64,000 nt of DNA, from contig NC_083387.1 in NCBI RefSeq assembly GCF_031755915.1, positions 22,694,501 through 22,758,500 of the forward strand. Direction: 5' to 3'. The position numbers were made by a program, and so were the translations under genes. The stretch comes from Ziziphus jujuba (lineage: Eukaryota > Streptophyta > Magnoliopsida > Rosales > Rhamnaceae). The notes below the pieces were generated by a model. It was not told where the DNA came from and searched no databases. It saw nothing but the letters and a program-made list of their open reading frames with translations. Below, piece by piece: positions 1 to 14,496 of the stretch; position 1 is the first letter of the stretch; each line of letters opens with the position of its first letter.

Positions 1-342
1 TATTTGCACTATTGAATTTGGCAAATGCTCAGTTCCTCCCCGATTTGTCTTGTTCCTTCTTTTTTCTATTTCACAAACTAGACAACCATTTCTCTCTCTC
101 ACAAGCACTCCTCTTCTCAACAAAAATAAAAAATCTCACCACTCCCTTTTATATTGTTTGTTATGAATTGATTTAATTATTCCTCCATTTGGGTTGATTT
201 AATTGTTTCGCTTTTGAAAAGTAGAAGGCAGATGTTTTGGTTGAAGGAGATTTTTGTTTACACATTAAGAGACTTTTGTCCGATAATAATTTTTTAATTT
301 TTTACTGTGGAAAGAACAGTGAGAGGTGAAGAAAAAGAGGTG

Positions 343-345
<3 letters not shown>

Positions 346-388
<43 letters not shown>
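346..388. repeat. (AG)n microsatellite
   Basis: About 21 uninterrupted AG units. It explains the poly-Ser/Leu reading frame on the opposite strand, which is not a gene. Confidence 0.95.
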
Positions 389-392
<4 letters not shown>

Positions 393-811
393 CTTTTTAG
401 GTAACTGTTTTATGATGTGAAAAAAAGATCCCATATGGCATAAAATGAATGGAAGTAGTACTGAGCATTTAATATACACTTGAAATTTTTCCATCATGCG
501 GATCAAAGATTCGCCATATCTCTTATGATTTTTTTTTTTTTGTTGGCTTGCTTCCATTATAAAAAGTTCTTCCTGGAGAGGCAAAGTGTATGATTATTAG
601 TTTATGATAATGCCAAGTTCAGAGCAATTTCTCAACTATAAAAATCAATTTCCTTATTAAACACAAGGTGCATTACCCTAATCGACCACTTTATTTTCTC
701 AATTTTGCGTTTGCCACTCGCAAAGGCCCGTAAACTTTGGTTTTGTCAAATATGGTCAAAAATTGAATCTTTAACGTTACCTTTTGGAAAAATAATTTTT
801 TTTTTTTTTTG

Positions 812-1325
812 GGGGGTCAAACTAGAACTAAGCAAAATGGAATCTAGATATTTAAGTAAGATACACCAACTACATAATCAATTTTTTTTTTTTTTTTTGG
901 TTGGGTAAATACCAGCTACATAATCTTTGAAATGTAGTACAGCATATATATATGCATATGTTAATTGGATGGTTCCTAATAGGGGTTGGAATTGCAGAAA
1001 AGGACATGATAATGATAAACCATATTTAGTGGATGTGTAAAAAAATTGAGTTCTCTTTTCTTTTTTCAAATTGAGTTCTCTTTTCTTTTTTCTCTTTTTC
1101 CTTAAGGTCAAATTAAAATGAAGCAAAATGGAATATCTTGATTAAAAAAGAAAGACATTTGATAACCTTTGGAGTGTAGTATAGCATATATATATATATA
1201 TATATGTATAAATTAATTGGATGGTTCCTATGAGGGGATAAACATGTAGAAAAAGGACATAATGATGATGGATCACATGCCATCACTTTTTAGGTGGAAT
1301 TTGTAAAAATTAACCACTATCTTTA
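812..1325 (+). repeat. Diverged local tandem duplication, about 290-bp spacing
   Basis: Two blocks share the same order of words. GGTCAAA, then AGCAAAATGGAAT, then GTAGTA(C/T)AGCATATATATA, then TTAATTGGATGGTTCCTA, then AAAAGGACAT occur from about 815 and again from about 1106. The copies differ by substitutions and by expansion of the TA run. No coding content is seen. Confidence 0.75.
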
Positions 1326-2089
1326 TGTAGCTATATGTTACTAGCTAGTGTTGGGCATTTAGTTAATTTGGCCATGTGCAACATAAATAGTAGGTTGCTT
1401 AGCTAATTAAGCAGTACGCTAGGCTAGCTATCTCTTTCAATTAAAACCAAATAGACAAGCCATATGCTAACAACTAAAGTATCATTTATATAAATTAAGT
1501 TGGCAAAAAGCTACCATTTAAGACATATATACAGCATCCTGGGTTTCCTCCATTGTAAACCTTACAATTAATTAATTAATTCTTCCCACAAAATCATATT
1601 AATGCTCAATCAATAGGGTTTTTGGAGCCATGTATAAAATTATTTTGATAGGAGAATATATATATATATATATTGATATTGGGGATTATAGAAGAATAAA
1701 AATTAGGTTATGATTATGAAGTATTTTTAAACACATATTTTTCCCTAGCTTCCACCATACACATTTTATAATAATGTCAACTCTAATGCACACTCTTTAA
1801 ACATATGATTAACCCATATATATATATATATATATATGTATATGCAAATTAATTTGCTACAGTAAGCATGCACGCCTACCATATTAGTGTGCATAAGCAA
1901 CATTTCGATATTGATAGATTCATTTTCATATGGATTGTATGTAATTGACAGTTTTTACATGTTAAAAGATTGTCCATGCCTACACTATGACTATGATGAG
2001 TAAGCACATCTATTATAGCGAAACTATATATATATATATATAAACACACACAAAACAAATATCTTATCAGATTGACTTGATATTATTAT

Positions 2090-2622
2090 TAGATCTGACA
2101 ATATCTCGTAGTGAATCGTATTTATGTCATGTTCGTGTGAAATTTAGTTAATTTAAATATGATCTGTTAAACTTTCATATGAAAATAGATAAATCCGAAT
2201 TTATTTGTTAAATTATCTTATAATCCGTTATCCGATTGTTAACCCATTAAAAATATATACAAATTTAAAAATTTAAATTTGACGTAACTCTCAAATAATA
2301 AAATAATAATTTTTCAAATAAATTACAAAAAAACTTGCTCGTTTTTAGATTTTTTAAAAATTAAACTAAAGAGAACAAATTAATACATACTTAATAATAA
2401 ATTAAATAATTTCAATACTATAAAATTTGCATAATTATAAAAATACCATTTTTATTGGGTTTAATGCATTTATCGTGTATCATCGTGTTTCACTCATAAA
2501 TTTATTGGGTCATATTAGGTAATATTGATATAAATCCAACACGATATTGTTAATCCCAACTCGTAAATTATCATGGGAGTTCATATCGTAGTATCATATT
2601 GTGTGAGATTTTGCCAAATCTA
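2090..2622. mobile_element. Non-autonomous hAT-type DNA transposon
   Basis: The 533-bp element is bounded by an exact 8-bp target duplication, ATTATTAT, at 2082-2089 and 2623-2630. Its ends are imperfect inverted repeats: the left begins TAGATCTGACAATATCTC, and the right read in reverse begins TAGATTTGGCAAAATCTC. An 8-bp duplication and TAG-type ends are typical of the hAT superfamily. The interior is AT-rich, with several words such as ATCCGTTATCCG and GGGTCATATT, and no transposase frame, so it would depend on a transposase from elsewhere. The left duplication lies in a short ATT repeat, which slightly weakens the exact boundary. Confidence 0.75.
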
Positions 2623-2630
2623 ATTATTAT

Positions 2631-3091
2631 GCTGAAGTTTTTAATCCTAACTATTTGAACAATTTTAGTTTATTTAATTTGGATTGGATCTATTTTAAAA
2701 ACTAAATCTAAAAATCTAAAAATATAAAAGTATAAATATAAAATTATTACCATAAAGCCTTTAATTCAAATATAAATTGTTTTTACAAAAATGGAATGAA
2801 TTTCATTTATATTTTTAAATATATATAAAAAAAAATCTCAACCGTTGTATGTTTTTTTTTTTTTTTTTTTTTGTTATACTTATGGAGTTATAAACCAAGA
2901 TTATTTGAGTATCATTATAGTTTATTTTTTATTTTTTATTTTTATAGTTTTTATTTATTTGTTTTCTCATTTACATTTAAATTTTTAATTTTGATTTAAT
3001 CTCACATACAATATATCTGTTTAAAAATTTGCTTTTCCTCTACATGGCCCCAAGCTAAACTTCTTGACTTCACAATCTCTGTGTATGTGTG

Positions 3092-3124
<33 letters not shown>

Positions 3125-3862
3125 GTATAAGGAAAATATTGCAGTCTCACTCAAGCCCTCCATTTGGCGGGACAGGAGTACAAAACAATTGCAATGACAT
3201 AGTCACACAGGTTTTGACTGGTTGAATATATTTAAGTGATGATAGATTATGTAAAAATGCATGCATATTGCATTTATGATAAAAAAGTAGCCAATAATAC
3301 ACATTAACATAACAGTTTATTTGTTTTCAATATGTATACTCTCATTTGTCTGATATTTATTTTATTTTTGTAGACATGTGATGGATCTAATCTCAGACAT
3401 GACAATTATCCCTTAAATTATCTCTAAGAAGTAAGATAAGAACCTTTTACAATATAAATTAGTGTAGCTTTTACTGTGTCTGTATATTTGTTTATTATTT
3501 ATAGTATGTAACTTAACAAAATCTATATTTTTTTGGATTTGGTAGGTAGGTGAAGAGTGACGATTATGATCGAGTATGGATGGAATTGATATTGCGAGAA
3601 AATTGTATTTGTAGACTACATTATTTATTCACGAAACTTGCATTATTAACTAGAGGCCACATCATAGTCGGCAAAGTTTCTGATAATATTATTAACACCA
3701 TCGATATACCAACAAAATAAATAAATAAATTGAATATCAGTTGGATAGCATTTTATTGGCGTTCATTTATCAAAATCCTTAGGTCTGATTATTTGCAAAG
3801 TCATGATTTTTTTCAGAAGTTGAGTCTCGAATCAGGAAGAATGGTTAGGTTAAATTAATATG

Positions 3863-3911
<49 letters not shown>

Positions 3912-5157
3912 GGTGTGTGGATAGGTTTTATTCCAAGCAATATATATATCCTCCTCCGACCCAATAAGTGTCTCGGATGGTGTTAATAGTGGTGTTCAGA
4001 GATTGATTACCTTGGCACGGTATTGGGTTGAACTGAGCAAGCATCTTGGTCTTTCCAAGGTTATTGTTCGAGAAGAACATCTAAGAAACAATTAATAGCT
4101 TCAGTTATTTTTTCTCCCTTATTAAACTTTAGTCTTGGTTCGTCCAAGATTTAATGAAAGCGTCTCCATTAGATTGTCCAAGGAATAATTATTATGAAAT
4201 CCAAGAATCATATATCAGATAATTACCGAATCCCGTGAAATATGCTAAATAAGATCATTTGAATCGCATAGATAAGGAAAGTCACTGTTTTTTTAATATT
4301 CGGTTTTGTGATCCAGCCCATTAGGATTGGTCAGCTGGTTTCTTGAGAAACAAGAAAACCTAATGACAATAATCCATAAATGCCTCGTTATTCTTCTCCA
4401 TCCAAGTATATGCTTAATTTTTATCCTTATCATTCGAAGATTGATTTCTAACTTAAATGTTGGAGTGTTTTTGGCTATTACATAATGATGCTACAAAGAT
4501 CTTCATATTCTCTCTGTTTTGCAAGAAACAATTAAGTATCATTTCTTCTAAAAGTTTAAACTAATAGAATATAATTTTTATTTTTTATTTTTTTCTCTAA
4601 CATTTTCTTTTATATTTCTCCCAAATGTTTAAGTTAACGTGATGTGATTTTCTTTCATATGTACACAGAATATTTTGGATTATTAGCTTTGATATTAAAT
4701 TGATTACTATTTTTTCTAAAACTTAAACTAATGGGATGTAAGTTTTCATTTTTTTTTTTTTATATTTTTATCTAACATGTGACGATATACGGTGGTGTAG
4801 CTTTGTGTTTCAACATGTGGTCCATAATTCTTGTAATTAAGATAGTTTATAAATATTTGAAATTATTCAATGATATTATATAATGCATGTATGTACAAAA
4901 TTTATGAACTCTCCATTTATGTATTTTTATGGCCAAATTTTCAAGTAAATTAAATAATTTATACCTGTATATACCTTTTACATATTTTTACCGTTTTGAA
5001 TTAACTATTACTGAATCCTTGCAGAGTATGATCCTTTTTTTTTTTTTTTTTTTTTTAAGTGATTGCAGGAAATGTATGGAGAAGGTGTATGACAATCCAA
5101 CGCTTCTAGAATCAGCGATCAGCAGCTTGCCAAAATGTATAGACTTGCTAATTAAGT

Positions 5158-5189
<32 letters not shown>

Positions 5190-6600
5190 CATATGCATGG
5201 CTTTCAAATTTATGATGGTGGTGCCCATAATTAAGTTTAAATTTATTATTTGCGAATTTAAAATGTTTATAAGACTTTAAGGAGTTTATCAAAAAAATAA
5301 AATTAAAACTTTAAGGAATTAATTAATTAGGACCGGCCCTTTGAATATATATCATGACTAGATTTGTGGTAGTTTAAAAAGTTTTTAATCACTCCGACTA
5401 CGTGATCGGTGTTTTAATTTAAAAAGCACAAGTTGGAGTTGGAGGTGAAGGCAGTTTAACATATAAAGGGTTCCTAGCTACAGAAACAGCCCAATAGCCT
5501 TTCCTTAGGAGATGATTTTGAATAGTTGAGTTTGAATCCTCATCCAAATATCAATAAAAAAATAATACATGAGTTATTAATTATATATAACCATAGAGCC
5601 TCTGCATCATTGATAGGATTTCTATTTTTCTTCCTTTTTTTTTTGTTTTTTTAAATTATATTGTTAAAAAAAAAGAAAGATATTATTTAAGTGTAATTAA
5701 TGAAAAATAAAAGTTACAGATGAATTGGACAACCTAGGGCCCTTCGGTATTGATTCAATTTTTTTGCAAAACAATTTTTACAAATCAATAAAACTGTGTA
5801 TAATATATATCTATATTGTACTAAGATATATATATATTTATATATTTTTATTTTTTAGAATAATAAATATAACTATAAATCTTTAAGATGTTTTTTAAAT
5901 TTATATTGGCGAGTGCTTCTAATAATCCAAACTCTATATACCATGGCCCAAAAAAAAAAAAAAAATAAAAAAATAGAGAGATTATTTATTTGAATGCTAT
6001 TTATTTCAAAATGTAAGGCCTTTCTGTATTGTAAATTTATTTAAATATTATTAATTTATTTATTTTAATAATTTTAAATATACTGTATATTCTTTTTAGG
6101 TTTGAATAAAGTTTATACCTTTAGAAATATTAAGTAAACTCGTTATCATTTTGAAGTTTAAGTACTAATAATATCTAATATCAAACATATGTTTTCACTT
6201 TCAATGAAATTAACTTAGTTAGTAAACCACTTATATGTAGAAGAAATTATTGTAAATATTAAAAAAAATATTTAAACCTTTTAAAGTATAATACCCTTTT
6301 TTTTTTTTAGCGCATGTAGTAATGCTAAGGGCAATAAGCTGTTTGCCATGTAAATGTAACATGTTATACTTCATCGATTTAAATATTAATATAACTTAAT
6401 TAGGGATAAGTAAATTTTTAAATGTATAAATATAACTAAATACAAGCTAATCAAACAATAACATATAACTAAATGTAACTACATCTCATCACTTAGTAAA
6501 TATCTAGTAGACTAATGGATATCTTTAATATTTTTTCATTAATCAACTCGTAGTTCTAGAAATGATAATACTACATGCAGAAGTAGTTAACCACCTTGTT
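2631..6600. other. Intergenic AT-rich stretch
   Basis: No gene is supported. The stretch holds TA and CA microsatellites, long A and T tracts and scattered short frames. One frame near 5065-5150 follows a T-rich tract ending in TTGCAG and could look like an exon, but I do not recognise its product and it runs straight into a TA repeat. Confidence 0.5.
3864..3911. repeat. Compound (CA)n(TA)n microsatellite
   Basis: About 16 CA units run directly into about 8 TA units. Confidence 0.95.
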
Positions 6601-6929
6601 TACCAAGTAACTGGTAAAATGAGACGTCAATATCTTATTAACTTATAAATAATACTAAAAATACTAAGAAGTTTACTAAAGATGTTTACCAAGTCATGTG
6701 ATCACTATTTTATCAAATTAAAAAAAAAAGTTAGCTAGTCAAAAATTAAAAAAAGAAAAAGAACAATTTTATCAAAATAAAAGAATAAATAAATGAAAGT
6801 CAAGATGATTATATGAAGTAAACATTGACTTATAGAGAAAAAAAAAATATTAAAAATAATCTTTATAAGAAAATAATTTAAAAAAAATAATTGATATATT
6901 ATTAATTAATTAGGATATATTAAAAAAAA

Positions 6930-7500
6930 AAAGGTAAAAAAAAAAAATTGTATTAAAACAAAGCCAAGCAAAGCACAGTGAAGCAGAATTAATGTTTAGA
7001 ATAGTTGTAAATCCTGATGGTAAAGCAATGTCCGAATCATAAAAGATAAGTTTGCTTCTTACTGCTTTTGCCTCCCAGTCTGCTGCCTTGTTTGATTCCT
7101 TTGGAATAATCCCACCATTCCAAGGTGAACTGGGTGCTTGCGAAGATATTTCGTTCATAAGCCCCTTCGAATTACCTTAAAAAATAATGTTATTCCACCC
7201 CATATATATATATATATATATATTTACAATTCAAATACACGCATGGAATAAAGCTAAACGCTCAACTTCAAGACTTAAATCAAATAGGTTTACCTCATAC
7301 ATGCATTAGATTTCTTGTCCCTTTGAGTCCCTTCCCACCATACAGACTAGCTTCCTTTGCTCCACTAACACAAAAGCCATCCACGATAACTTAAACTTCT
7401 TCGGCAATTTCCAGCTTTGACTTCCATTCTGCGGATTCATAAGTACTTCACTTTTCTGATTCTTTGGAAATTCCATCCATTGATTATGGGTTGAGATCAA
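6930..7500 (-). pseudogene. Decayed RNase H-like fragment (LINE type), copy A
   Basis: Two minus-strand frames together resemble the RNase H domain found at the end of plant LINEs and in plant RVT_3 proteins. The first (7500-7306) has a WKLPKKFKL start and a MVGRDSKGQ stretch, where the family has WKPP...KLNVDG... and GRDSKG. The second (7158-6910) has PKESNKAADWEAK, matching the family's PRE-x-NKAAD-x-LAK motif. The frames are separated by stops, and the central catalytic part is not recognisable. The same remnant occurs in copy B, so it predates the duplication. This is a family resemblance by eye. Confidence 0.45.
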
Positions 7501-7509
7501 TTTTTAGAT

Positions 7510-8819
7510 TCAATGTGTATTAAATAAATATTTAGGTCAAATAGACTTTAATTCCTTTTAATCTCTCTACCACAAGGATAGGAATCCGCAAAGTCAGTTA
7601 AAGATGTTCTCAGTAATACTTATTGAATTGCTTTTAGTTAAATTCACCAATCTTTTTAAAGGTTTATACTATCATCTTTTTATATCATATTTATAAAAAA
7701 ATAATAATAATACTTTAGTTTTTTCAATTTTTTCCTTTTTATAATTTAAGCTTTTAACTTTTAAAAATTATAATTTATATATTGATTTATAATTTTTTTG
7801 CAATATCAATCATGTTTAACATCTGACCAATGGATTCAATGCATTTTAGCATCCCCTAATACTAAAAGTTCATACTCTAATATTTTTTAATTGAAAATTT
7901 GATACAATTAATATTGATCATTTAATTTGTACGTGAGATGACGATTAGTTAAAAATAAAATAAGACCTAAATAGCAACAAATTGTAAATTAAATGCCTTA
8001 ACTGCATAAGTGCAAAAATCAAGGGCATACAAATGTAATAAATCTTTTTATCCCTTTTTTTTTTTTTTTGTTTGTTGGTAATGCCTTTTTATATCACTTA
8101 GTAAACAAATAAGTTGATAATTAGCATAAAATAGAGAATAATCCAAGTATAACTATTCATTTTCTTTCATAACTAAAAAATATTTTAGTAAAACTGAGAA
8201 ATTTATTATCAAAGACCCAATGCCGTAGATATTGTAAACTCTAGTTACTTCCATTTAACCTATCAATTTAACAATGCATTTATAAGTTGAGGATTTTTCT
8301 CTCTTCACTTTTTTTTTTTCTGTTTAATTGCATTTTTAACTTTTAAATTTAAACCGTTTCAATTTAAGTGTTCAAATTTCAATTTCTCATACTTTGATCT
8401 AATTTTATTTTTAGAAAATAGTATTTTAATGATATGAGTAATTAAAATGCAATTTTCTTTTGTCAAGTAAGGTTAATTCAGTAAGTCACTCATATATACA
8501 ATGAAAAGGTCATAAGTTCTATAAATCAAGGTTTTAAAATATTGCAACAAATTAAAACAACGACATAATTGCAAAAATTGTATTTTAATATGCTGGAACC
8601 GTTAATTATTGTTAGTCAAAAAAACAATTGGATCAAAATGCAACAAATTAAAACTTTAGAATCTAATTGAATTGGTATATTTTAAATTTGAAAGTTAAGA
8701 ATATAATTTTCTTAAATTAAAAGTATTAAAGTGTAATTAATCTTTTATTATTATTATTTTTTCTTTATTGAGTGCTCAAAAGTGAAAAATTATATACGGT
8801 TGAATTTCAAAGGCAAGCA

Positions 8820-8858
<39 letters not shown>

Positions 8859-9590
8859 TTATTTTATTATTTTATTATTTTATTTCCTCAATCTACCAGG
8901 GACAAAATCCTCCGTCCTCCCAAGGGTAAAAAGGAAAAGAAAAAGAAGAAATCAAGATTTTATTGTTTTTGTAGGTGACTCAAATGAAACCAATTAGTAC
9001 ATTCAACTGAAATAATTAGGATTGATCGGATAAATTGATAGGTTTAATCAATATAAATTTTTTTAATCAATATATATATATATATATATATATTTGTTTT
9101 TGTGATTAGTTTATTCTATTTCTTTACCACCCCCAACTGTTAGCCTGTAAAATTGGACCATTTGAATATAACTGGTGCGTGTTCTTGCCATCAAGTTGCT
9201 CCCTCAATTGCGGTTATTGGTTAATGCTATTGTTTTTTCGAATAATAATTCTTAATTAGAGTCCTGTTATTTTTGGAATATCATTCGAATAATAGAAATG
9301 GTACAGAGCCAGCTATTAGTTTAATCCTTCAATTAAAGACAGTGATTATGGTGTATGCATATATATATATATATATATACACGCGGCATAACAAATACAC
9401 ATCCAGCAAAAAAACATCACAAGGTAATTGAAATATTAGATTTTTAAAACTCTGTTTCAGGGCATTTTTTATTTTCAAAGCAAACAAATGCTCAAATTAC
9501 TAGTTGTTTTCAGTAAACCTCAAAAGAAGGTAACAAAAAAAAAGATAATGGTGACAGTAATATTATAATAGTTATTAAGAGATTATATAT
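7510..9590. other. Intergenic sequence downstream of E2 copy A
   Basis: No gene is seen. The stretch matches about 42730-44860 of copy B. It contains a (TC)n microsatellite at 8819-8858 and TA repeats near 9073 and 9360. Confidence 0.6.
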
Positions 9591-9592
9591 AT

Positions 9593-10282
<690 letters not shown>

Positions 10283-11680
10283 TCAACACCTTTTCACCTT
10301 GCTCAAAAACTGATCTAAAATGCAAACAGAATAAGGGAAATATGGGTTCGCAAAATGAAAGAAAATCAATCTACAACACACCCCTGCAAAAATCTGAGGG
10401 CAGTGATGCTATTTAAAAGAGGGGAAAAGAAGGTGTCGAGGATGAGGAATGGGCATTGAAGTATAGGTCCCTGAATTTTTTTGTACTGATGAAAGTGGGA
10501 ACAGAATAAATTCTATAAATAAACATATTATAAACATAAATAATAATTAAAAAAAATGATTGAAAATCAAGAATCAAAGAAATTTATAAATAAAAAACTA
10601 GAAGATATTTACTGTATTGAATTCTTTACCTAAGCAAATAAAGTACTTAATTCGGAGTCTTTATCATAAATTTCAAGGTTGGAAAACTATCTTATCCACC
10701 ATAGGACCATTTACTTTCATCATGTAAATTTCATGGAGCAAAGGAAAAGATACAATAAAAGTGCATTAAGTGGTCATTTTGGCAAAGGGACACTATTAAG
10801 TCCTATTATTGATTATTGTAGCAAAGGGATTGGTCACTTTCATTTGGTGGCTGAAATTGAACCCGAAGTTCCTTTGAATACCCATTGTTTTTAATTCAAG
10901 TTTCTATATAAACTACTCCTATGGCTAGCCAGTCAAACCCATTTCCCCAAAAAAATAATAAAAAAAGATAATGAATAAAAGATATTCGAGCTTACCTCTA
11001 ATTAGCTGGCCCATTGAGAATCTGGGTCAATTCAGGAAAACTGACACATTTAAAAGAACAAAAGTATTTAAAAAATCTTCCACCAATAATGATACAAACG
11101 CAACATTCCTTCTACCATTTACACGGTTTTTAGCCCCATTTTATTCTTTTTGTGTGTTCTACGGAATTTCCATATCCTTTCTTTATAGTTCCTTTTAAAA
11201 GGTCTGTTTTGACCACTAATATTCATCTTTTTTTACTCGGTTAAGCTTTTGAATTTGCAACTCATAAAAATGCAAAATATTATTCGACCGACTCCAAAGA
11301 AATGGACCAAATAGATTACAAATCTTTAGCTTTTGTTCAAATTACTAAAATCACCTTCTAGAAAATGGTTACATAGAAACAATGTAAAAATCAGAGAGAC
11401 ATTTTCAAAGGGCTTCTTAAAAGCTGAATTTGTACTAACTCAGGTTGAGTATGGGTTGACCTACAGGAGTAAACAGTCTTAGTACTTTCAGAGTGGATAT
11501 ATTAGGAAAATCCTAAACCCCAAAGAAATGCTATCAAATCCAATGTAGTGAATCCTTAATATACAATACAAATCATAAAACACCCTGGAAAGAAGAAGCA
11601 GTTGATGCTGAAGGAGAGCCCCCTAGAACTGTCAGTCGAAAACTATGAAACCAAACTGCCGCATCCACGAGTCTATTCAG
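10283..11680. other. E2 promoter side and ROP copy A 3' flank
   Basis: No separate gene is seen. The sequence parallels 45596-46960 in copy B. It covers the upstream region of the minus-strand E2 gene and the downstream region of the ROP remnant, including a conserved block near 11260-11560 that may be the old ROP 3' untranslated region. Confidence 0.5.
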
Positions 11681-13412
11681 AATCACAATATGGAGCAGGC
11701 TTTCTGTGCCTTTCTCTTCTTTTTTTTTATCTGCTTAGGCGGCTGCAGAACCACTTTAATTGCCGCATCAAAGACAGCTTTTACATTCTGCATTCACAAA
11801 GCAAGGATTACATAAACCTCAATAACAAAGCATCTTTAGAACTTATTACCCTAACAAAACAAAAAAAAGAAAAAAGAAAAAAAAAAGCATCTTTAGAACT
11901 TTCACTTCATGGTTTCTTGTAATGTGGATAGGATTTAGGTAACTGCTGTGTTTTCGAACTGCATTCAATGTAAACTGGCGCCCCTATCAGCGTCCTCAAT
12001 TCCTCCCCCTTTGAAAAGAAAAAGGAAAGAAAATCAGGCATATATCTTAGTGGATTGCAGTTTGGTGATGAGCAACAAAGAGAAGAGAGCAAGATATGAC
12101 AAAGAACTTGAAATATAGTAGTTTTGAACTTAAGATGCACCGGGAATTACCTGGGCTGTGGTGATGGCACTGCCCCAGGATGATCTATAAAGAATTGCTT
12201 ATCATCCCGAAGATCTATAAAAAGAAAATTTTGGCTGTCATCAAAACTACAAGGACTACTAATAGAGCCTAGATAAGAATAAATTTATTGACGATGGCCA
12301 AAATAACAAGACAATAAACTAGATCTGGTGGTAGTGCGGTACCATCAGACTTAACTATTAGACAACCAATATTAGACATGCTTCATCATATCCAGACTCC
12401 AGAGTATGATGGAATAAGCAGAAGACATCGAGTGTCCAAGTTGAATTACACAGTACTACGAGACTCACATATAACAAGAATTTTGTAATTTTTTTTTTTA
12501 ACAATAAGTTCATGGTAGAATAAAGGAAAAAGTATGTACAGCTAATATTCAGCTCATGAGAAATTCAACAAGTTCATATGTTCACATAATTATCAAAAGT
12601 TAACCCGGTGATATTCAAATAGTTTACTGACATAGTCTGCAGACAAAAGTTGTATAATGATATTTATATATTGAAATATTCATCAACAGGGTATTTGAAA
12701 ATTCAAAGAGATTGATAGTCATAATAGAACATTGTACATAACCATAGGCCAGTAAGGCTACAAACCTAAGAAAAAAAATTCATTCATTTGACAAATAAAA
12801 ACTACAGCAGCATAAAATAACAAAAACCGCGGATAACTGAAAGTATAATTTTACCAGAGGGGGGGAGAGAGAGAGAAAGAGAGAGAGAAAGTCTAACCAA
12901 GCTTAGTTCCAACAAGAATGATTGGAATACCATGTGCATAATGCTTCAATTCAGGAACCCACTAAACAATGAAACAGAAAGACATCTTATCAGCACATCA
13001 ACATAAAGAAGGAATTATCATTACAAAGAGAAACGAGAACAAAAAAGTTATGTGGATAATACTGTTTTTTCTTGGCCACATTTTCATAGCTAGCCTTGCC
13101 TATGAGAGAAAATGCAAGTAGGAAGACATCTGCTCCTCGATAGCTCAATGGCCTTAATCTATTGTAATTTTCCTGCCTGTTTGATAATTTTTGAACATGG
13201 TGAACAAAAAAAAAAAAAAAAAAAAGAAACTTTAACTAGGAATAACCAACGATTCCGAACTTACCAGCAGTATTCCATAACCACAAATTAACAGTGCTCC
13301 CATCCACAACAACATTTGCACTGAAATTGTCAAATACCTTTTTTTTTTTTTTTTGGGGGGGGGGGTAAATAAGACTGCATTAAGGACAAAAGAGGGGACC
13401 GGATACACGGTT

Positions 13413-13912
13413 TGTTAGAGTTGGGCCTAGGCCCACTAGTGTGAATGATTTGGGTTTTTTTTTTGTTGTTGAGTTTTGTTATAATAATTTTAAATCAAAT
13501 AATATTTTGATAATAGTGGGAGAGAGTTTTACGGGAGAATAACTCCTTATGAGAGTTTGAAGGTTACACGAACAAAAAACGTTCTTCTCAATTTTAATTT
13601 TTGAAAGGAAATACAGAAAAAAAAATAATGGTAAAGTGAAGGTACATAGAGAGTTCGAAGAGAAAAAGCTTCAGAGGTGCTGAATCTGAAAGCTTTTGCA
13701 GCCGTTGTATCCTGGGAGACGTTAGCTACAAAATTCCTGCACCGGTGGGCGTAAAACGTCTTAAGGACACTGTGGTATCACACAGGCCTCGGTCAACCTT
13801 TCTAGAAAGTAGATCAATTTCAAAGACCTACAGGTTCTAAAATGTTTTATTTATTTTGTATTAAATTGTCCACATGTATTTACATATATTCATCTATGAT
13901 ATTTTCTCAACA
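13413..13912 (+). repeat. Copia-1 5' LTR (500 bp)
   Basis: Starts TGTTAGAGTTGGGCC and ends TTTTCTCAACA. It matches 19744-20264 throughout, apart from about 14 substitutions and a 21-bp duplication present only in the 3' copy. Confidence 0.95.
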
Positions 13913-14496
13913 ATCTTAAGATGTTTTACCAATTTTTATATATGTAAATATAATATGGAAATTTAAGTTGTTTATTATGTTATTGTTTACTGTGTATATA
14001 TTGCATTTTTATGCTTATATATATATTGATTAAATATTTCCATGTGTGTTTCACCGTTGAAACAAGAGAGGAAAAAAAAAATTATTAAACCCGTGGGTAT
14101 AAAAAAAATAAAAACTTTATGGGTAATTATTAATTTTTTGTTTTTGATCAAAAATCTTTCCAAATTGAATTGCCCATAAATTTTTAAACATTTTGATGTA
14201 TTTTTGGTAATTTTTTGGCCACTGGGAGAGTGGAAAAGAGAAGAAAAATTGTTGCTGGGTTGTATGACCCGTTTACCAGAGAAACCGGGTCAAAATGACC
14301 CGGTTGAAGGTTGAAGAAGAAAAGAAAATAGGGTTTGGGCTGTATCTGAAAGACTGGGCCGGTTTTTCTACTGTTATTGGGTCAGGCCTAGGTCTAAAGC
14401 CCAGACCAGGTTAGAACAGGCTACTGTTCAACCCAGGACCCAGGCTCGATTGAGATCAAGGCCCAAGAGAACCAGTCCAATGGCAAATGGGCTTAC

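Larger units (their letters stand above)
1..2081. other. Gene-poor AT-rich stretch
   Basis: I see no gene here. The stretch holds homopolymer runs, AT microsatellites, an AG microsatellite and a diverged local direct repeat (entered separately). Short open frames exist, but they are made of simple repeat or stop within AT-rich filler, and none resembles a known protein. Confidence 0.6.

Noticed and set aside
294..584. 96-aa minus-strand frame with (SL)n
   Set aside because: Its centre is the translated AG microsatellite; there is no family resemblance.
4929..5234. 101-aa frame with KCMEKVYDNPTLLESAISSL
   Set aside because: It follows a T-tract and runs into a TA microsatellite, and I recognise no family. 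Only about 25 residues look protein-like, which is too little to call a gene.
13772..13785. TGGTATCACACAGG as a retrotransposon primer site
   Set aside because: It lies inside the Copia-1 LTR, about 130 bases before its end, and is repeated in the 3' LTR. A primer site must follow the 5' LTR.
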